In this document: piece by piece, positions 25,901-34,647 of the stretch | How positions within the stretch are numbered: position 1 is the first letter of the stretch | Layout of the letters: each line of letters opens with the position of its first letter | Assembly: GCF_001269925.1 (NCBI RefSeq) | Contig: NZ_LHVO01000053.1 | Span: forward strand, 186,001 to 250,000 | Length of the DNA stretch: 64,000 nt | Reading direction: 5' to 3' | Origin: Pseudomonas sp. MIACH | GTDB lineage: Bacteria > Pseudomonadota > Gammaproteobacteria > Pseudomonadales > Pseudomonadaceae | Translations under genes and position numbers: made by a program | The notes under the pieces: model-generated | What the model saw: only the letters and a program-made list of their open reading frames with translations | Databases searched by the model: none | What the model was told of the DNA's origin: nothing

Positions 25901-26122
25901 ATGACCTCCATGGCGTTCGTCCTCGGCGTATTGCCGCTGGCGATCTCCTCGGGCGCCGGCTCAGGCAGCCAGCACGCGATCGGTACCGGTGTAATTGGCG
26001 GTATGATCACGGCCACGGTATTGGCGATCTTCTGGGTGCCACTGTTCTTCGCAACCGTGTCCGCCATGGGCGAACGTAAAAAGACTGAACCTAAGCACAC
26101 TCCTAAAGAGGCTGGCCAATGA
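22961..26122 (+). CDS. ttgB: RND multidrug efflux pump, inner-membrane transporter
   Basis: A 1053-residue HAE1-family proton antiporter (TtgB/MexB/EmhB). It begins MSKFFIDRPIFAWVIALVIM and has 12 helices and two large periplasmic loops. The proton relay aspartates are present in LAIGLLVDDAIVVVENVER, and GRGQSSGLAFVMLKPWDER and the second-half VGLAAKNAILIVEFAKEL are typical. It exports solvents, antibiotics and aromatic compounds, and length matches the family. It is co-transcribed with ttgA and ttgC. Confidence 0.94.
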   Translation: MSKFFIDRPIFAWVIALVIMLVGALSILKLPINQYPAIAPTAIDIQVTYPGASAQTVQDTVVQVIEQQLNGIDNLRYVASDSNSDGSMTITATFNQGTNPDIAQVQVQNKLNLATPLLPQEVQQQGIRVTKSVKNFLMVIGLVSEDGSMTKDDLSNYIVSNIQDPISRTAGVGDFQVFGSQYAMRIWLDPAKLNNFQLTPVDVSSAIAAQNVQVATGQLGGLPALPGNQLNATIIGKTRLQTAEQFGNILMKVNADGSQVRLHDVARIELGGQNYSISAQFNGNPASGMAIKLASGANALDTAKAIRATVASLEPFFPPGMKAVVPYDTTPVVTESISGVVDTLVEAIVLVFLVMFLFLQNFRATIITTMTVPVVLLGTFGILAAFGFTINTLTMFGMILAIGLLVDDAIVVVENVERVMAEEHLSPKEATVKSMGQIQGALVGIALVLSAVLLPMAFFGGSTGVIYKQFSITIVSAMALSVLVALIFTPALCATMLKPIDPEKHGQPKRGFFGWFNRTFDRGVLSYERGVGNMIKHKIPAFLVYALIIAGMVWLFMRIPAAFLPDEDQGVIFAQVQTPVGSSAERTQKVIDDMRAYLLNDKEGEPGEGKGVKSVFTVNGFNFAGRGQSSGLAFVMLKPWDERDASTSVFEIAKRAQGYFMQTFQDAMVFAIVPPSVLELGNATGFDVFLQDQGGVGHEKLMAARNQFLGMAAQSKILAGVRPNGVNDEPQYELTVDDEKASAQGITLSNINQTLAIALGGSYVNDFIDRGRVKKVYVQGEAASRMSPEDLNKWYVRSDSGKMVPLSAIASGKWIYGSPKLSRYNGVAAMEILGTPAPGYSTGDAMAEVERLAKQLPAGVGYAWTGLSYEERLSGSQAPALYALSLLVVFLCLAALYESWSIPIAVILVVPLGVVGALIATSMRGLSNDVFFQVGLLVTVGLAAKNAILIVEFAKELHEQGKGIVEAAIEASRMRLRPIIMTSMAFVLGVLPLAISSGAGSGSQHAIGTGVIGGMITATVLAIFWVPLFFATVSAMGERKKTEPKHTPKEAGQ

Positions 26123-27576
26123 GCAAGTCGCTACTTTCCTTAGCCGTCACCGCATTCGTGCTCAGTGGCTGCTCGCTGATTCCTGACTACCAGCGCCCTG
26201 ACGCGCCGGTGGCAGCTCAGTTCCCACAGGGGCCGGCGTATTCGTCGGCCCAGGCGCCGGGGCAGGCTGCCGCCGAGCAAGGCTGGAAGCAGTTTTTCCA
26301 TGACCCTGCCCTGCAACAGCTGATTCAGACCGCGCTGGTGAACAACCGTGACCTGCGTGTCGCGGCCCTGAACATCGATGCGTACGCGGCGCAATACCGG
26401 ATCCAGCGTGCCGACCTGTTCCCGGCCGTGTCGGCCACGGGCAGTGGCAGCCGTTCGCGCACCCCGGCCAAGTTGTCGCAGACCGGCGAATCGACCATCT
26501 CCAGCCAATACTCCGTCGGCCTCGGGATCAGCTCCTATGAGCTGGACCTGTTTGGCCGCGTGCGCAGCCTGAGTGAAGAAGCGCTGCAAAAGTACTTCGC
26601 CACTGAAGAAGCGCGGCGCAGTACCCAGATCAGCCTGGTGGCCAGTGTGGCGAATGCCTACCTGACCTGGCAGGCCGACAAGGAACTGCTCAAGCTGACC
26701 CAGGACACCCTCGGCGCGTTCGAGCAAAGCTACAAGCTGACCTCGCGCAGCAACGAAGTCGGCGTGGCCTCGGCCCTCGACCTCAGCCAGGCACGCACCT
26801 CGGTGGAAAATGCCCGCGTGGCACTGGCACGCTACACCCGCCAGGTGGCCCAGGACGAAAACAGCCTGACCCTGCTGCTGGGCACCGGCCTGCCGGCGAA
26901 TATCGCCAGCAAGCCGCTGTCCGATGACCTGCTCAGCGACGTACCGGCCGGCTTGCCCTCCGACCTGCTGCAACGGCGTCCCGACATCATGCAGGCCGAG
27001 TACAACCTCAAGGCCGCCAACGCCAACATCGGTGCGGCGCGTGCAGCGTTCTTCCCGAGCATCAGCCTGACCGCCAGCGCCGGTACCGCCAGCCCTACCC
27101 TGGGCGGCCTGTTCAAAGGCGGTTCGGGCACCTGGTCGTTCGCCCCGCAGATCAACATCCCGATCTTCAACGCCGGCAGCCTGCGCGCCAGCCTGGACTA
27201 CTCGAAGATCCAGAAAGAGATCAACGTGGCGAACTACGAGAAGGCGATCCAGACCGGCTTCCAGGAAGTCTCCGACGGCCTCGCCGCGCGTGAGACCTAC
27301 AAGCAGCAGCTGGAAGCCCAGCGTGGCTTCGTCGCGGCCAACCAGGATTACTACCGCCTGGCCGAGCGTCGCTACCGTATCGGGGTCGACAGCAACCTGA
27401 CCTTCCTCGACGCCCAGCGCCAACTGTTCAGTGCCCAGCAATCGCTGATCACCGACCGCCTGGCGCAGCTGACCAGCGAGGTCAACCTGTACAAGGCCCT
27501 CGGCGGTGGCTGGAACGAACAGACCGCGAAGAACGAACCGTTGAAAGAAGAAGCACCGGCGTTGAAGTTGTTCTGA
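26119..27576 (+). CDS. ttgC: Outer-membrane efflux channel lipoprotein
   Basis: A 485-residue TolC/OprM-type channel (TtgC/EmhC). The lipobox is VLSGC (Cys about 17), followed by IPDYQRP and two OEP repeats with long coiled helices. Family motifs include SYELDLFGRVRSLSEEALQ, GVASALDLSQARTSVE and LLQRRPDIMQAEYNLKAANA. Its ATG overlaps the ttgB stop by four bases, so translation is coupled. It completes the tripartite pump and is followed by a strong terminator. Confidence 0.93.
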   Translation: MSKSLLSLAVTAFVLSGCSLIPDYQRPDAPVAAQFPQGPAYSSAQAPGQAAAEQGWKQFFHDPALQQLIQTALVNNRDLRVAALNIDAYAAQYRIQRADLFPAVSATGSGSRSRTPAKLSQTGESTISSQYSVGLGISSYELDLFGRVRSLSEEALQKYFATEEARRSTQISLVASVANAYLTWQADKELLKLTQDTLGAFEQSYKLTSRSNEVGVASALDLSQARTSVENARVALARYTRQVAQDENSLTLLLGTGLPANIASKPLSDDLLSDVPAGLPSDLLQRRPDIMQAEYNLKAANANIGAARAAFFPSISLTASAGTASPTLGGLFKGGSGTWSFAPQINIPIFNAGSLRASLDYSKIQKEINVANYEKAIQTGFQEVSDGLAARETYKQQLEAQRGFVAANQDYYRLAERRYRIGVDSNLTFLDAQRQLFSAQQSLITDRLAQLTSEVNLYKALGGGWNEQTAKNEPLKEEAPALKLF

Positions 27577-27592
27577 TAGCACCGCAATAAAC

Positions 27593-27627
27593 AAAAAACC
27601 GCCTCCCTTACAGGAGGCGGTTTTTTT
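27593..27627 (+). terminator. Rho-independent terminator of ttgABC
   Basis: AAAAAACCGCCTCC - CTTACA - GGAGGCGGTTTTTTT: an eight-base-pair GC stem flanked by A and T runs, 17 bases after ttgC. The symmetric tracts mean it could also serve the convergent gene. Confidence 0.92.
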
Positions 27628-27662
27628 ATGTCCCGCGATGCTTTACAGGCTGAGTACCACGC

Positions 27663-28595
27663 TTAAGTTTTCACTTCACTGACTTGAATCTGAAACACAG
27701 AACTCGAAATATCATACTGGGTGTTTTGACCGTCCGAGCCACGAGCAGTGACTGAGAAATTAAACTCACCGATAAACCAGAACCCTTCGTCTGGATGATC
27801 AGTGCGCCTTACGCGGAATGTACCCGCCGGATCAGAAAACCCGTATGAGAATTCAGGCCGCAAAATAAAAAACGTATCAACACTATTTGGCGGCCCATCA
27901 GGCCCTGTGATTGGGTAATCAGTAAAGGTTTTCAGCTCTCTCCCTGCGAACTCAAGGACCGCACGATCACCTCCATCACGGGGCAAGCACTGAATAAAAT
28001 AACTCGAGTCTGAGTAGATCACGAAAAATACATCACCCAGGTCGATGGCCTCATAACGCCCATCGGCCCTGACGGAGATCTCAGCATAAATTGGAACCTT
28101 CGCTTGCGCTCGGTGCTTGGGTACAAACTTACCCGTTGCGCTGTGGTTTGCTAACGCGCAGGTGATTTGAAGGGCATGGCAAACAACTTCCATATCGCCC
28201 TTGCCATCTGGCTTGAAGTAGATGGAAAACTGCATGCTCAGCGCTATATGGCCGTCCTTGTATTCAAGACGGTCAACCGTCAGGGACCCCGAATATTCGT
28301 CCGGGAAATACTCGATGCGGTTTCCCAAGGCAAAAGCCGCCCTGACTCCAGGGTCCTCCGGCCGGATCGGATAGGTCTGGCCTGCTTTCAGCTCTTTAGC
28401 CTTAAGGGTCAGTTCATTTCTCGAACCGGGATTGTCTTCAAACCCTAAACAAATAGAAAACTGAGAACCCTCGATATAGATCAACTCGAATGTGTCGAAT
28501 GTAATCGGGATCTTCTTTTTACTCCTATAGATCAGGTCCGCGTTGAACACATTCGACGACGTTAAAAGCCCACCCATTTCTGTTCCAAAGCTCAT
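27663..28595 (-). CDS. Orphan protein with an internally duplicated beta-rich domain
   Basis: A 310-residue protein without a recognised family. The two halves resemble each other: LKAKELKAGQTYPIRPED...IEYFPDEYSGSLTVDRLEY...FSIYF near residues 60-140 and FAGRELKTFTDYPITGPD...PEFSYGFSDPAGTFRVRRT...FNFSV near 205-285. It is rich in beta-strand-forming and acidic residues and has no signal peptide when started at 28595, where GGGAGAAGTGCTC gives a ribosome site. AT-richer base use than its neighbours suggests an accessory gene. It is a single gene, convergent with ttgABC. Confidence 0.65.
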   Translation of the reverse strand: MSFGTEMGGLLTSSNVFNADLIYRSKKKIPITFDTFELIYIEGSQFSICLGFEDNPGSRNELTLKAKELKAGQTYPIRPEDPGVRAAFALGNRIEYFPDEYSGSLTVDRLEYKDGHIALSMQFSIYFKPDGKGDMEVVCHALQITCALANHSATGKFVPKHRAQAKVPIYAEISVRADGRYEAIDLGDVFFVIYSDSSYFIQCLPRDGGDRAVLEFAGRELKTFTDYPITGPDGPPNSVDTFFILRPEFSYGFSDPAGTFRVRRTDHPDEGFWFIGEFNFSVTARGSDGQNTQYDISSSVFQIQVSEVKT

Positions 28596-28667
28596 GAGCA
28601 CTTCTCCCTTGAGCACCATCAAAAATACTGCCACCACCTTGAACATAGGCTTTCAAAAACGGGTCAT

Positions 28668-28689
28668 CTACTGTCAACCCTGACAGTAG
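28668..28689. promoter_or_regulatory. Perfect inverted repeat in divergent promoter region
   Basis: CTACTGTCA-ACCC-TGACAGTAG, nine-base arms, lies between the divergent orphan gene and hscC. It could be an operator or a hairpin. A lone REP half (AAGCCCGCTCGCCACA) lies at 28729-28744, in the same gap. Confidence 0.45.
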
Positions 28690-28828
28690 ACGCCGGAGCG
28701 GTTAAGCATAAGGCTGACAGGTTGACCAAGCCCGCTCGCCACAAAATTCTCCCGCCTTGCTTTGCGCTCAACCTTTCAGGGTAAAATCTGTCACAGATTC
28801 TTACAGACCACAGAGGGAGCTTGTCGTA

Positions 28829-30526
28829 ATGATCGTAGGAATCGACCTGGGGACCACTAACAGTCTCGCAGCCGTCTGGCGCGGTGATGCCGCCGAAATG
28901 GTGCCCAATGCCCTGGGCCAGTTGCTGACCCCCAGCGTGGTCGGGCTGGATGACCAAGGCCGTGTCCTGGTAGGCCAGGCCGCCAAAGAGCGCCTGCATA
29001 CCCACCCGCACCTGACCACTTCGCTGTTCAAGCGCTACATGGGCAGCGCCACCGAAGTGCGTCTGGGCGACCGCTCGTTCCGCCCCGAGGAACTCTCGGC
29101 GCTGGTGCTCAAAAGCCTCAAGGAGGACATCGAGCGTACCTACGGCCAAACCGTCACCGACGCAGTGATCAGCGTGCCCGCCTATTTCAGCGACGGCCAA
29201 CGCAAGGCCACGCGCATCGCCGGTGAACTGGCGGGGCTCAGCGTGGAAAAACTGATCAACGAACCGACCGCCGCGGCCTTGGCCTACGGGCTGCACCAGC
29301 GTGATAAAGAAACCTCGTTCCTGGTCTTTGACCTCGGCGGCGGCACCTTTGACGTGTCGATCATCGAGCTGTTCGACGGCGTGATGGAGGTCCGCGCCAG
29401 CGCCGGCGACAACTTCCTCGGTGGCGAAGACTTCGACACCCTGTTGCTCGAACACTTTGTCGACAGCCAGCGCAACGCCGAGGGTTTCCCGCCTACCCGC
29501 ACGGTGCTGCAAGCCCTGCGCCGCGAAGCCGAGCGCGTACGCAAAGCCCTGGGCCAGGACGACAGCGCCGAATTCGCCCTGCGCGTCGACGGCCAGCAAT
29601 GGACAAAAACCATCACCCAACAGGAACTGGCCAAGCTCTACACGCCGCTGCTGGAGCGCCTGCGCGCGCCGATCGAACGCGCCCTGCGCGATGCGCGGAT
29701 TCGGGTCGGCGACCTGGATGAAATCCTGCTGGTGGGCGGCACCACGCGCATGCCGCTGGTACGTAAACTCGCCGCCGGCCTGTTCGGGCGCTTCCCCTCC
29801 ATCAGCCTCGACCCCGACCAGGTGGTCGCCCACGGTGCGGCGATCCAGGCCGCCCTCAAGGCGCGCTCAGCGGCCCTCGAAGAAGTGGTGCTGACAGACG
29901 TCTGCCCCTACACCCTGGGCATCGAAACCTCCAACCAGTACGGCGGCCATATCGAAAGCGGCCACTACCTGCCGTTGATCGAACGCAACAGCAGCGTGCC
30001 GGTGAGCCGGGTCAAGAGCGTGGTCACCCTGCACGATGACCAGAGCCACGTACTGCTGAAGATCTACCAGGGCGAAAGCCGCCTGGTCAAAGACAACATC
30101 GAGCTGGGCCAACTGGATATTCCCGTGCCCAAGCGCAAGGCCGGTGAAGTCTCGCTGGACGTGCGTTTCACCTATGACAACAACGGCCTGCTGGAAGCCC
30201 AGGTGAATATCCCGCTGACCGGCGAGCAGCATTCGCTGGTGATCGAGAACAACCCCGGCGTGCTCAACCCGCAGGAGATCCAGCAACGCCTGCAAGCCCT
30301 GGCGCTGTTGAAGGTCCACCCACGCGACCAGCAGGTCAACACCGTGCTCGTTGCCCGCCTCGAACGGCTCTACCAGGAAAACCTCGGCGAGCTGCGCGAA
30401 CAGCTCGGGCATTGGGCGGCGCAGTTCCAGCAGGTACTCGACACCCAGGACGAACGCCGCATCCGCGAAGCCCGCAGCGAACTGACCCGTCAACTTGAGC
30501 AACTCGACAACGGGTTCTGGCGCTGA
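28829..30526 (+). CDS. hscC: Hsp70-family chaperone HscC
   Basis: A 565-residue Hsp70 homolog, shorter than DnaK (about 640) and close to E. coli HscC (556). The ATPase domain has IVGIDLGTTNSLAAVW, VISVPAYFSDGQRKATR, NEPTAAALAYGL, FDLGGGTFDVSIIE and LVGGTTRMPLVR. The substrate-binding part is present but the C-terminal lid is short and lacks the EEVD-type tail. The ATG at 28829 follows GAGGGAGC. It is followed after 11 bases by a J-like membrane protein, as hscC pairs with djlB/djlC in E. coli. Confidence 0.9.
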   Translation: MIVGIDLGTTNSLAAVWRGDAAEMVPNALGQLLTPSVVGLDDQGRVLVGQAAKERLHTHPHLTTSLFKRYMGSATEVRLGDRSFRPEELSALVLKSLKEDIERTYGQTVTDAVISVPAYFSDGQRKATRIAGELAGLSVEKLINEPTAAALAYGLHQRDKETSFLVFDLGGGTFDVSIIELFDGVMEVRASAGDNFLGGEDFDTLLLEHFVDSQRNAEGFPPTRTVLQALRREAERVRKALGQDDSAEFALRVDGQQWTKTITQQELAKLYTPLLERLRAPIERALRDARIRVGDLDEILLVGGTTRMPLVRKLAAGLFGRFPSISLDPDQVVAHGAAIQAALKARSAALEEVVLTDVCPYTLGIETSNQYGGHIESGHYLPLIERNSSVPVSRVKSVVTLHDDQSHVLLKIYQGESRLVKDNIELGQLDIPVPKRKAGEVSLDVRFTYDNNGLLEAQVNIPLTGEQHSLVIENNPGVLNPQEIQQRLQALALLKVHPRDQQVNTVLVARLERLYQENLGELREQLGHWAAQFQQVLDTQDERRIREARSELTRQLEQLDNGFWR

Positions 30527-30537
30527 GGGAACACGAC

Positions 30538-32151
30538 ATGGATTGCTGGACCGTACTGCAACTGCCGGATGACGCCGACGAGCGCAGCATCAAGCGCAGC
30601 TATGCACGGCTGCTGAAAAGCTGTCGCCCGGACGACGACGCCCAAGGCTTCCAGCGCCTGCGCGAGGCCTATGAACACGCGCTGAGTGAAGCACGCTGGC
30701 GGGCAGATAACGAAGAGGAAGAACGCGTCCAGGCGCCCGTGGCCGAAGCGGCCTACGCCAACCTGAATGACCTGGCCGAACTGATGGACATCAGCCCCGT
30801 CAGCCCTGCACCCTTCGAAGCCCACACACCCGACCCGGCCCAGGCACTGCTCGACGGTCTTAACGCGCGTAACCTCGATGAACGCTGGGCCCAGGCTCGA
30901 CAACAGGGCTGCACCGATGCGTTCCAGGCCGGCCTGTTGCGCCATTGTTTCGAAGCACCGGGCGAACGCAGCGCCATCGCCGGTTGGGCCGCGCAACACC
31001 TGGAATGGCTGACCCCCTGGCAGCAGGTGGCGATGACGTCCTGGCAATACGAAGCACTGACCGGCGAGCTGCTGCAAGACTACCGCCGCACCCTGCAGGA
31101 ACTGCTGGAGCAAAAGGCCGAGCGCGAGTTCATCACCCAGCTTACTCAATACAACAACCAGCCCTGGCTGCGGGTGTTTGACCTGCAACAGCAGTGGCAG
31201 CGCATCGTCCTGCACCTGCTGCATGACACTCAATGGAGCGTGCCGCTGTTCGAGCGCGTGTGCCAGGCATTCGGCTGGGACGACCAGAAAGGCGTGTACC
31301 CGGAACCGGTGTGGATGTGGCGCGAACTGGTGTCGCGTTGCGAGCAGGAAAGCTTCTACGCCAACCTGCAAGACAAGGCCCAGGACAAGCGGCGCACATC
31401 AGCCGATGCCCTGGCCGCGCGTCTGCTGCTGACGCCGATGTCCGCCAGGCAACACAAACGCATGATCGATGGGTTTGGCGAAAACGAGTGGAACGCCTGC
31501 CAGCACCTGGCGCAAACACTGACCTGGCGCTATCCGCAACTGGTCGAGCGCCTGCCTCAAACAGACCTGTTCTTTTGGCGCAAATTCGTGCCTCGGCCGA
31601 TCTACACCCAGGTATTTATTCGACTATGGGCCGTCTTCGCCCTGGGGCTTGGCCTGAGCATCGCCCACTCTAAGCCAGACAGAATGGACGGAATGTCGCT
31701 GGTCATTTTCATGCTGATGGCGTTCGTGCCGGCGGCCGTTGCCTTTCGCGTCACCCAAATGTGGGCAGGGATGAGCTCAACCTATCGGGTTCTGGATGTG
31801 TGGCTGAGCCAGTACCTGATCCCCAAACGAATCAACCCCAATGACTACTGGCTGGTCATTCGCCACGGCGTACCGCAGGCGATCATGCTGGTGGCCTGCG
31901 GCTTGATGCTTGGCGTGCTGGGCATGTTCACCTACGCGGGTATGATCCTGATCAACCTGTTGCACAAGAAGCGTATCGGTCAGATGAGCCAGAAACTCAT
32001 CGAAGGCTACCCGTGGCTGAACGGTTTGCACTGGGCCTTCTGGAGCCCCCTGCAAGCGGTGTTCCTGGTGGTGATGGTGGTGCTGATCGTCGCTGCGCAA
32101 CACTACCTGCCGACTGTGCCCTGGACCCACTTCGACCTGCCCAAGCGATAA
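30538..32151 (+). CDS. J-like membrane co-chaperone partner of HscC
   Basis: A 537-residue protein. Residues 2-52 look like a J domain (WTVLQLPDDADERSIKRSYA, FQRLREAYEHAL), but the HPD tripeptide is replaced by RPD at 30-32. A long soluble helical region rich in Gln and Trp follows, and the C-terminal about 170 residues hold roughly four membrane helices (AVFALGLGLSI, MLMAFVPAAVAF, ACGLMLGVLGMF, FLVVMVVLIVAA). E. coli DjlB and DjlC have the same kind of J domain plus membrane tail and stimulate HscC. Position and layout support that role, tethering HscC to the inner membrane. Confidence 0.78.
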   Translation: MDCWTVLQLPDDADERSIKRSYARLLKSCRPDDDAQGFQRLREAYEHALSEARWRADNEEEERVQAPVAEAAYANLNDLAELMDISPVSPAPFEAHTPDPAQALLDGLNARNLDERWAQARQQGCTDAFQAGLLRHCFEAPGERSAIAGWAAQHLEWLTPWQQVAMTSWQYEALTGELLQDYRRTLQELLEQKAEREFITQLTQYNNQPWLRVFDLQQQWQRIVLHLLHDTQWSVPLFERVCQAFGWDDQKGVYPEPVWMWRELVSRCEQESFYANLQDKAQDKRRTSADALAARLLLTPMSARQHKRMIDGFGENEWNACQHLAQTLTWRYPQLVERLPQTDLFFWRKFVPRPIYTQVFIRLWAVFALGLGLSIAHSKPDRMDGMSLVIFMLMAFVPAAVAFRVTQMWAGMSSTYRVLDVWLSQYLIPKRINPNDYWLVIRHGVPQAIMLVACGLMLGVLGMFTYAGMILINLLHKKRIGQMSQKLIEGYPWLNGLHWAFWSPLQAVFLVVMVVLIVAAQHYLPTVPWTHFDLPKR

Positions 32152-32293
32152 CCCCGCAGTGCCGGGCTTCAGGGCCCGGCAACTTGCGTTCGATCATCGC
32201 CCACAACCCGCCCACCCCCGATTGAACCGCCCCCGCACCGCCCCGCACCATGGCCGCCACCTGCATAAACCCAATAACAACAGGTCCACCACC

Positions 32294-33544
32294 ATGAGCA
32301 CTTTTCACCCGCGCCGGCTCCTGCTGGCCACCGCTATCGCCAGTCTTGCCATGCCCGTCGTCGCCGAAGAACACGGTTTTCTGGAGGACGCCAGCGCCAA
32401 CCTCAACCTGCGTAATTTCTTCTTCAACCGCAATTTCACCAACCCCACCAAAACCCAGGGTGGCGCGCAGGAGTGGACGCAAAGTTTCATCCTCGACGCC
32501 AAGTCCGGCTTTACCCAGGGCACCGTAGGTTTCGGTGTGGATGTGCTGGGGATGTACTCATTGAAGCTCGATGGCGGGCGCGGTACCGGTGGCACCCAGC
32601 TGTTGCCGCTGGACCACGATGGCCGCCCTGCGGATGAATTCGGTCGCCTGGGGGTGGCGTTCAAAGCGCGTATTTCCAAGACTGAAGTGAAGGTCGGCGA
32701 ATGGATGCCGGTGCTGCCGATCCTGCGTGCCGACGATGGCCGCTCCCTGCCGCAAACCCTGCGCGGCGGGCAGATCACATCGAAGGAAATCGACGGCCTG
32801 ACCCTCTACGGCGGCCAGTTCCGCGCCAACAGCCCGCGCGACGACAGCAGCATGAGCGACATGTCGATGGTCGGCAAAACCGCGTTCACCTCGGACCGCT
32901 TCAACTTCCAGGGCGGCGAATACGCCTTCAACGACAAACGCACGCAGATCGGCGTGTGGAACGCCCAGCTCAAGGACATCTACAGCCAGCAGTTCGTCAA
33001 CCTGATCCACAGCCAGCCCCTTGGGGACTGGACCCTGGGCGCCAACCTCGGGTTCTTCTACGGCAAGGAGGACGGCAGCGCCCGCGCCGGCGACTTGGAC
33101 AACAAAACCTGGTCCGGCCTGTTCTCGGCCAAGTACGGCGGCAACACCTTCTACGTCGGCCTGCAAAAACTCACCGGCAACAACGCCTGGATGCGCGTCA
33201 ACGGCACCAGCGGCGGCACCCTGGCCAACGACAGCTACAACTCCAGCTACGACAATGCCCAGGAAAAATCCTGGCAAGTGCGCCACGACTACAACTTCGC
33301 CGCCCTCGGCGTACCGGGCCTGACCCTGATGAACCGCTATATCAGCGGCAGCAACGTGCACACCGGCACCATCACCGACGGCAAGGAGTGGGGTCGCGAA
33401 AGCGAATTGGGTTACACCGTGCAAAGCGGCGTGGTGAAGAACCTCACGGTGCGCTGGCGCAATTCGAGCATGCGCCGCGACTACAGCAACAACGAGTTTG
33501 ATGAAAACCGGTTGATCGTCAGTTACCCGATCAGTCTGCTGTAA
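32294..33544 (+). CDS. OprD-family outer-membrane porin
   Basis: A 416-residue substrate-specific porin: signal peptide (LLLATAIASLAMPVVA), then the OprD start GFLEDASANLNLRNFFFNRNF and an 18-strand barrel pattern ending LIVSYPISLL with the C-terminal hydrophobic residue. Family marks include TVGFGVDVLGMYSLKLDGG, FGRLGVAFKARISKTEVKVG and LTLMNRYISG. OprD/OpdK porins take up amino acids or aromatic and carboxylic acids. The substrate cannot be told here, though the pca cluster 3 kb away lacks its usual porin. The ATG at 32294 opens the signal peptide. Confidence 0.88.
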   Translation: MSTFHPRRLLLATAIASLAMPVVAEEHGFLEDASANLNLRNFFFNRNFTNPTKTQGGAQEWTQSFILDAKSGFTQGTVGFGVDVLGMYSLKLDGGRGTGGTQLLPLDHDGRPADEFGRLGVAFKARISKTEVKVGEWMPVLPILRADDGRSLPQTLRGGQITSKEIDGLTLYGGQFRANSPRDDSSMSDMSMVGKTAFTSDRFNFQGGEYAFNDKRTQIGVWNAQLKDIYSQQFVNLIHSQPLGDWTLGANLGFFYGKEDGSARAGDLDNKTWSGLFSAKYGGNTFYVGLQKLTGNNAWMRVNGTSGGTLANDSYNSSYDNAQEKSWQVRHDYNFAALGVPGLTLMNRYISGSNVHTGTITDGKEWGRESELGYTVQSGVVKNLTVRWRNSSMRRDYSNNEFDENRLIVSYPISLL

Positions 33545-33628
33545 TCCGGCGCGGCACTTACTGTATCGTGCGCGCCTGCCGCTGCTGATCCGCCCAGCAG
33601 CGGCCTCTTATCCGAGCCTGCGCACACC

Positions 33629-34528
33629 ATGAAATCCTTTGCCATCGCATCCGCTGTGCTTGCCCTGGCCTTGAGCCTCAACGGCTGTATCAGCGCGCCC
33701 ATCGCCCTGACAGCGCAGACCGAGCAACGCCTGCAAGCCCAGGCGCCGATCCGCTTTTTGCTGACCTTCGATGACGGCCCCAGTGCCTCGGGCTACGACA
33801 ACCCCAGCCGTTCAGTGATCGCCGACCTGGCGCACAACCCGGTGCTGTCGGGGATCAAGGCGGTGTTCTTCCTGCAGACCGAATCGTCGCGTTCCGGCGG
33901 CAGCTCGCGGGGTCGCAAGACGATGGAGCGTGAATACGCCGGCGGGCATGTGCTGGCTTTTCACACTGCCACGACCTTTCATACCAACCACCGCTGGCTG
34001 AATGATGCCGAGCTGGAACGCACCCTCACCCAGGGCGCGACCGATATCGCCTCGATCACCGGCGCGCCGCCCGTGCTGGTGCGCCCGCCGTTCTGGAACT
34101 ACGACCGGCGCACCTTCGCCGCCTACCAGCGCCACGGCATGCAGGTCCTGCTGACTGACCTGAGCGCCAATGACGGCAAAATCTGGGGCTTCAACGGCAG
34201 CCCGCGCCGCCGCGCCAACCTGTACCGACAACTGTCGGTGGTGCGCGAGCGGATTGCGCTGGGGGAGTTACCGACGGTGGACGGCGTGATACCGGTGGTA
34301 GTGACCTTCCACGATATCAACCGCTACACCGCACGGCATATGCAGGAATACCTGCAGATCCTGCTGGACAGCGCGCGGGTCAACGGCATGAAGACGGCGG
34401 CCGAGCCGTTCTACACCGATACGGCCGCCCTGCAACGCGCGGCATTGGCGCGTACGGTCAAAGACGTGAATGAAGCAGTGCATCTGCCGGGCGTGTGGAA
34501 TTGGGTGTGGGACGCCGACTCCCATTAA
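33629..34528 (+). CDS. Lipoprotein polysaccharide deacetylase (NodB fold)
   Basis: A 299-residue protein with a lipobox LNGC (Cys20) and a NodB deacetylase domain. Motif 1 is TFDDGP with the catalytic pair Asp48-Asp49, motif 2 the zinc-binding FHTATTFHTNH, motif 3 RPPFWNYD, and a late VVVTFHDI carries the last His. It should remove acetyl groups from an N-acetylated glycan such as peptidoglycan or an exopolysaccharide in the envelope. It is a single gene with no exopolysaccharide operon beside it, so the substrate is unknown. Confidence 0.85.
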   Translation: MKSFAIASAVLALALSLNGCISAPIALTAQTEQRLQAQAPIRFLLTFDDGPSASGYDNPSRSVIADLAHNPVLSGIKAVFFLQTESSRSGGSSRGRKTMEREYAGGHVLAFHTATTFHTNHRWLNDAELERTLTQGATDIASITGAPPVLVRPPFWNYDRRTFAAYQRHGMQVLLTDLSANDGKIWGFNGSPRRRANLYRQLSVVRERIALGELPTVDGVIPVVVTFHDINRYTARHMQEYLQILLDSARVNGMKTAAEPFYTDTAALQRAALARTVKDVNEAVHLPGVWNWVWDADSH

Positions 34529-34585
34529 CTCCAGGCCGCTCTTAAGGCATGCAACATCAAGACAGCGTTTGACTGTTTTTCCCTT

Positions 34586-34613
34586 GGAACAGCATTTCCC
34601 CTCCCGCCACTCA
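34586..34613 (+). promoter_or_regulatory. Candidate hrp box (HrpL/RspL ECF sigma promoter)
   Basis: GGAACA at 34586-34591, a 15-base spacer, then CCACTCA at 34607-34613. This matches the hrp box with one mismatch in the first block and a perfect second block, 35 bases before the ATG of the RTX-M91 gene and in the same direction. No other promoter is evident in the 119-base gap. Confidence 0.68.
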
Positions 34614-34647
34614 AAGGAACGCCTGCCCACCACGATCGAGCCCAACC

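Noticed and set aside
28596..28828. Search for a hrp box before the orphan gene at 27663-28595
   Set aside because: No GGTTCC-like block (reverse of GGAACC) at 15-16 bases from a TNNGTGG block was found on the plus strand there.
34616..34637. A second GGAAC...CCAC pair just after the hrp box
   Set aside because: The spacing is only about 9 bases and the second block does not fit CCACNNA at the required distance.
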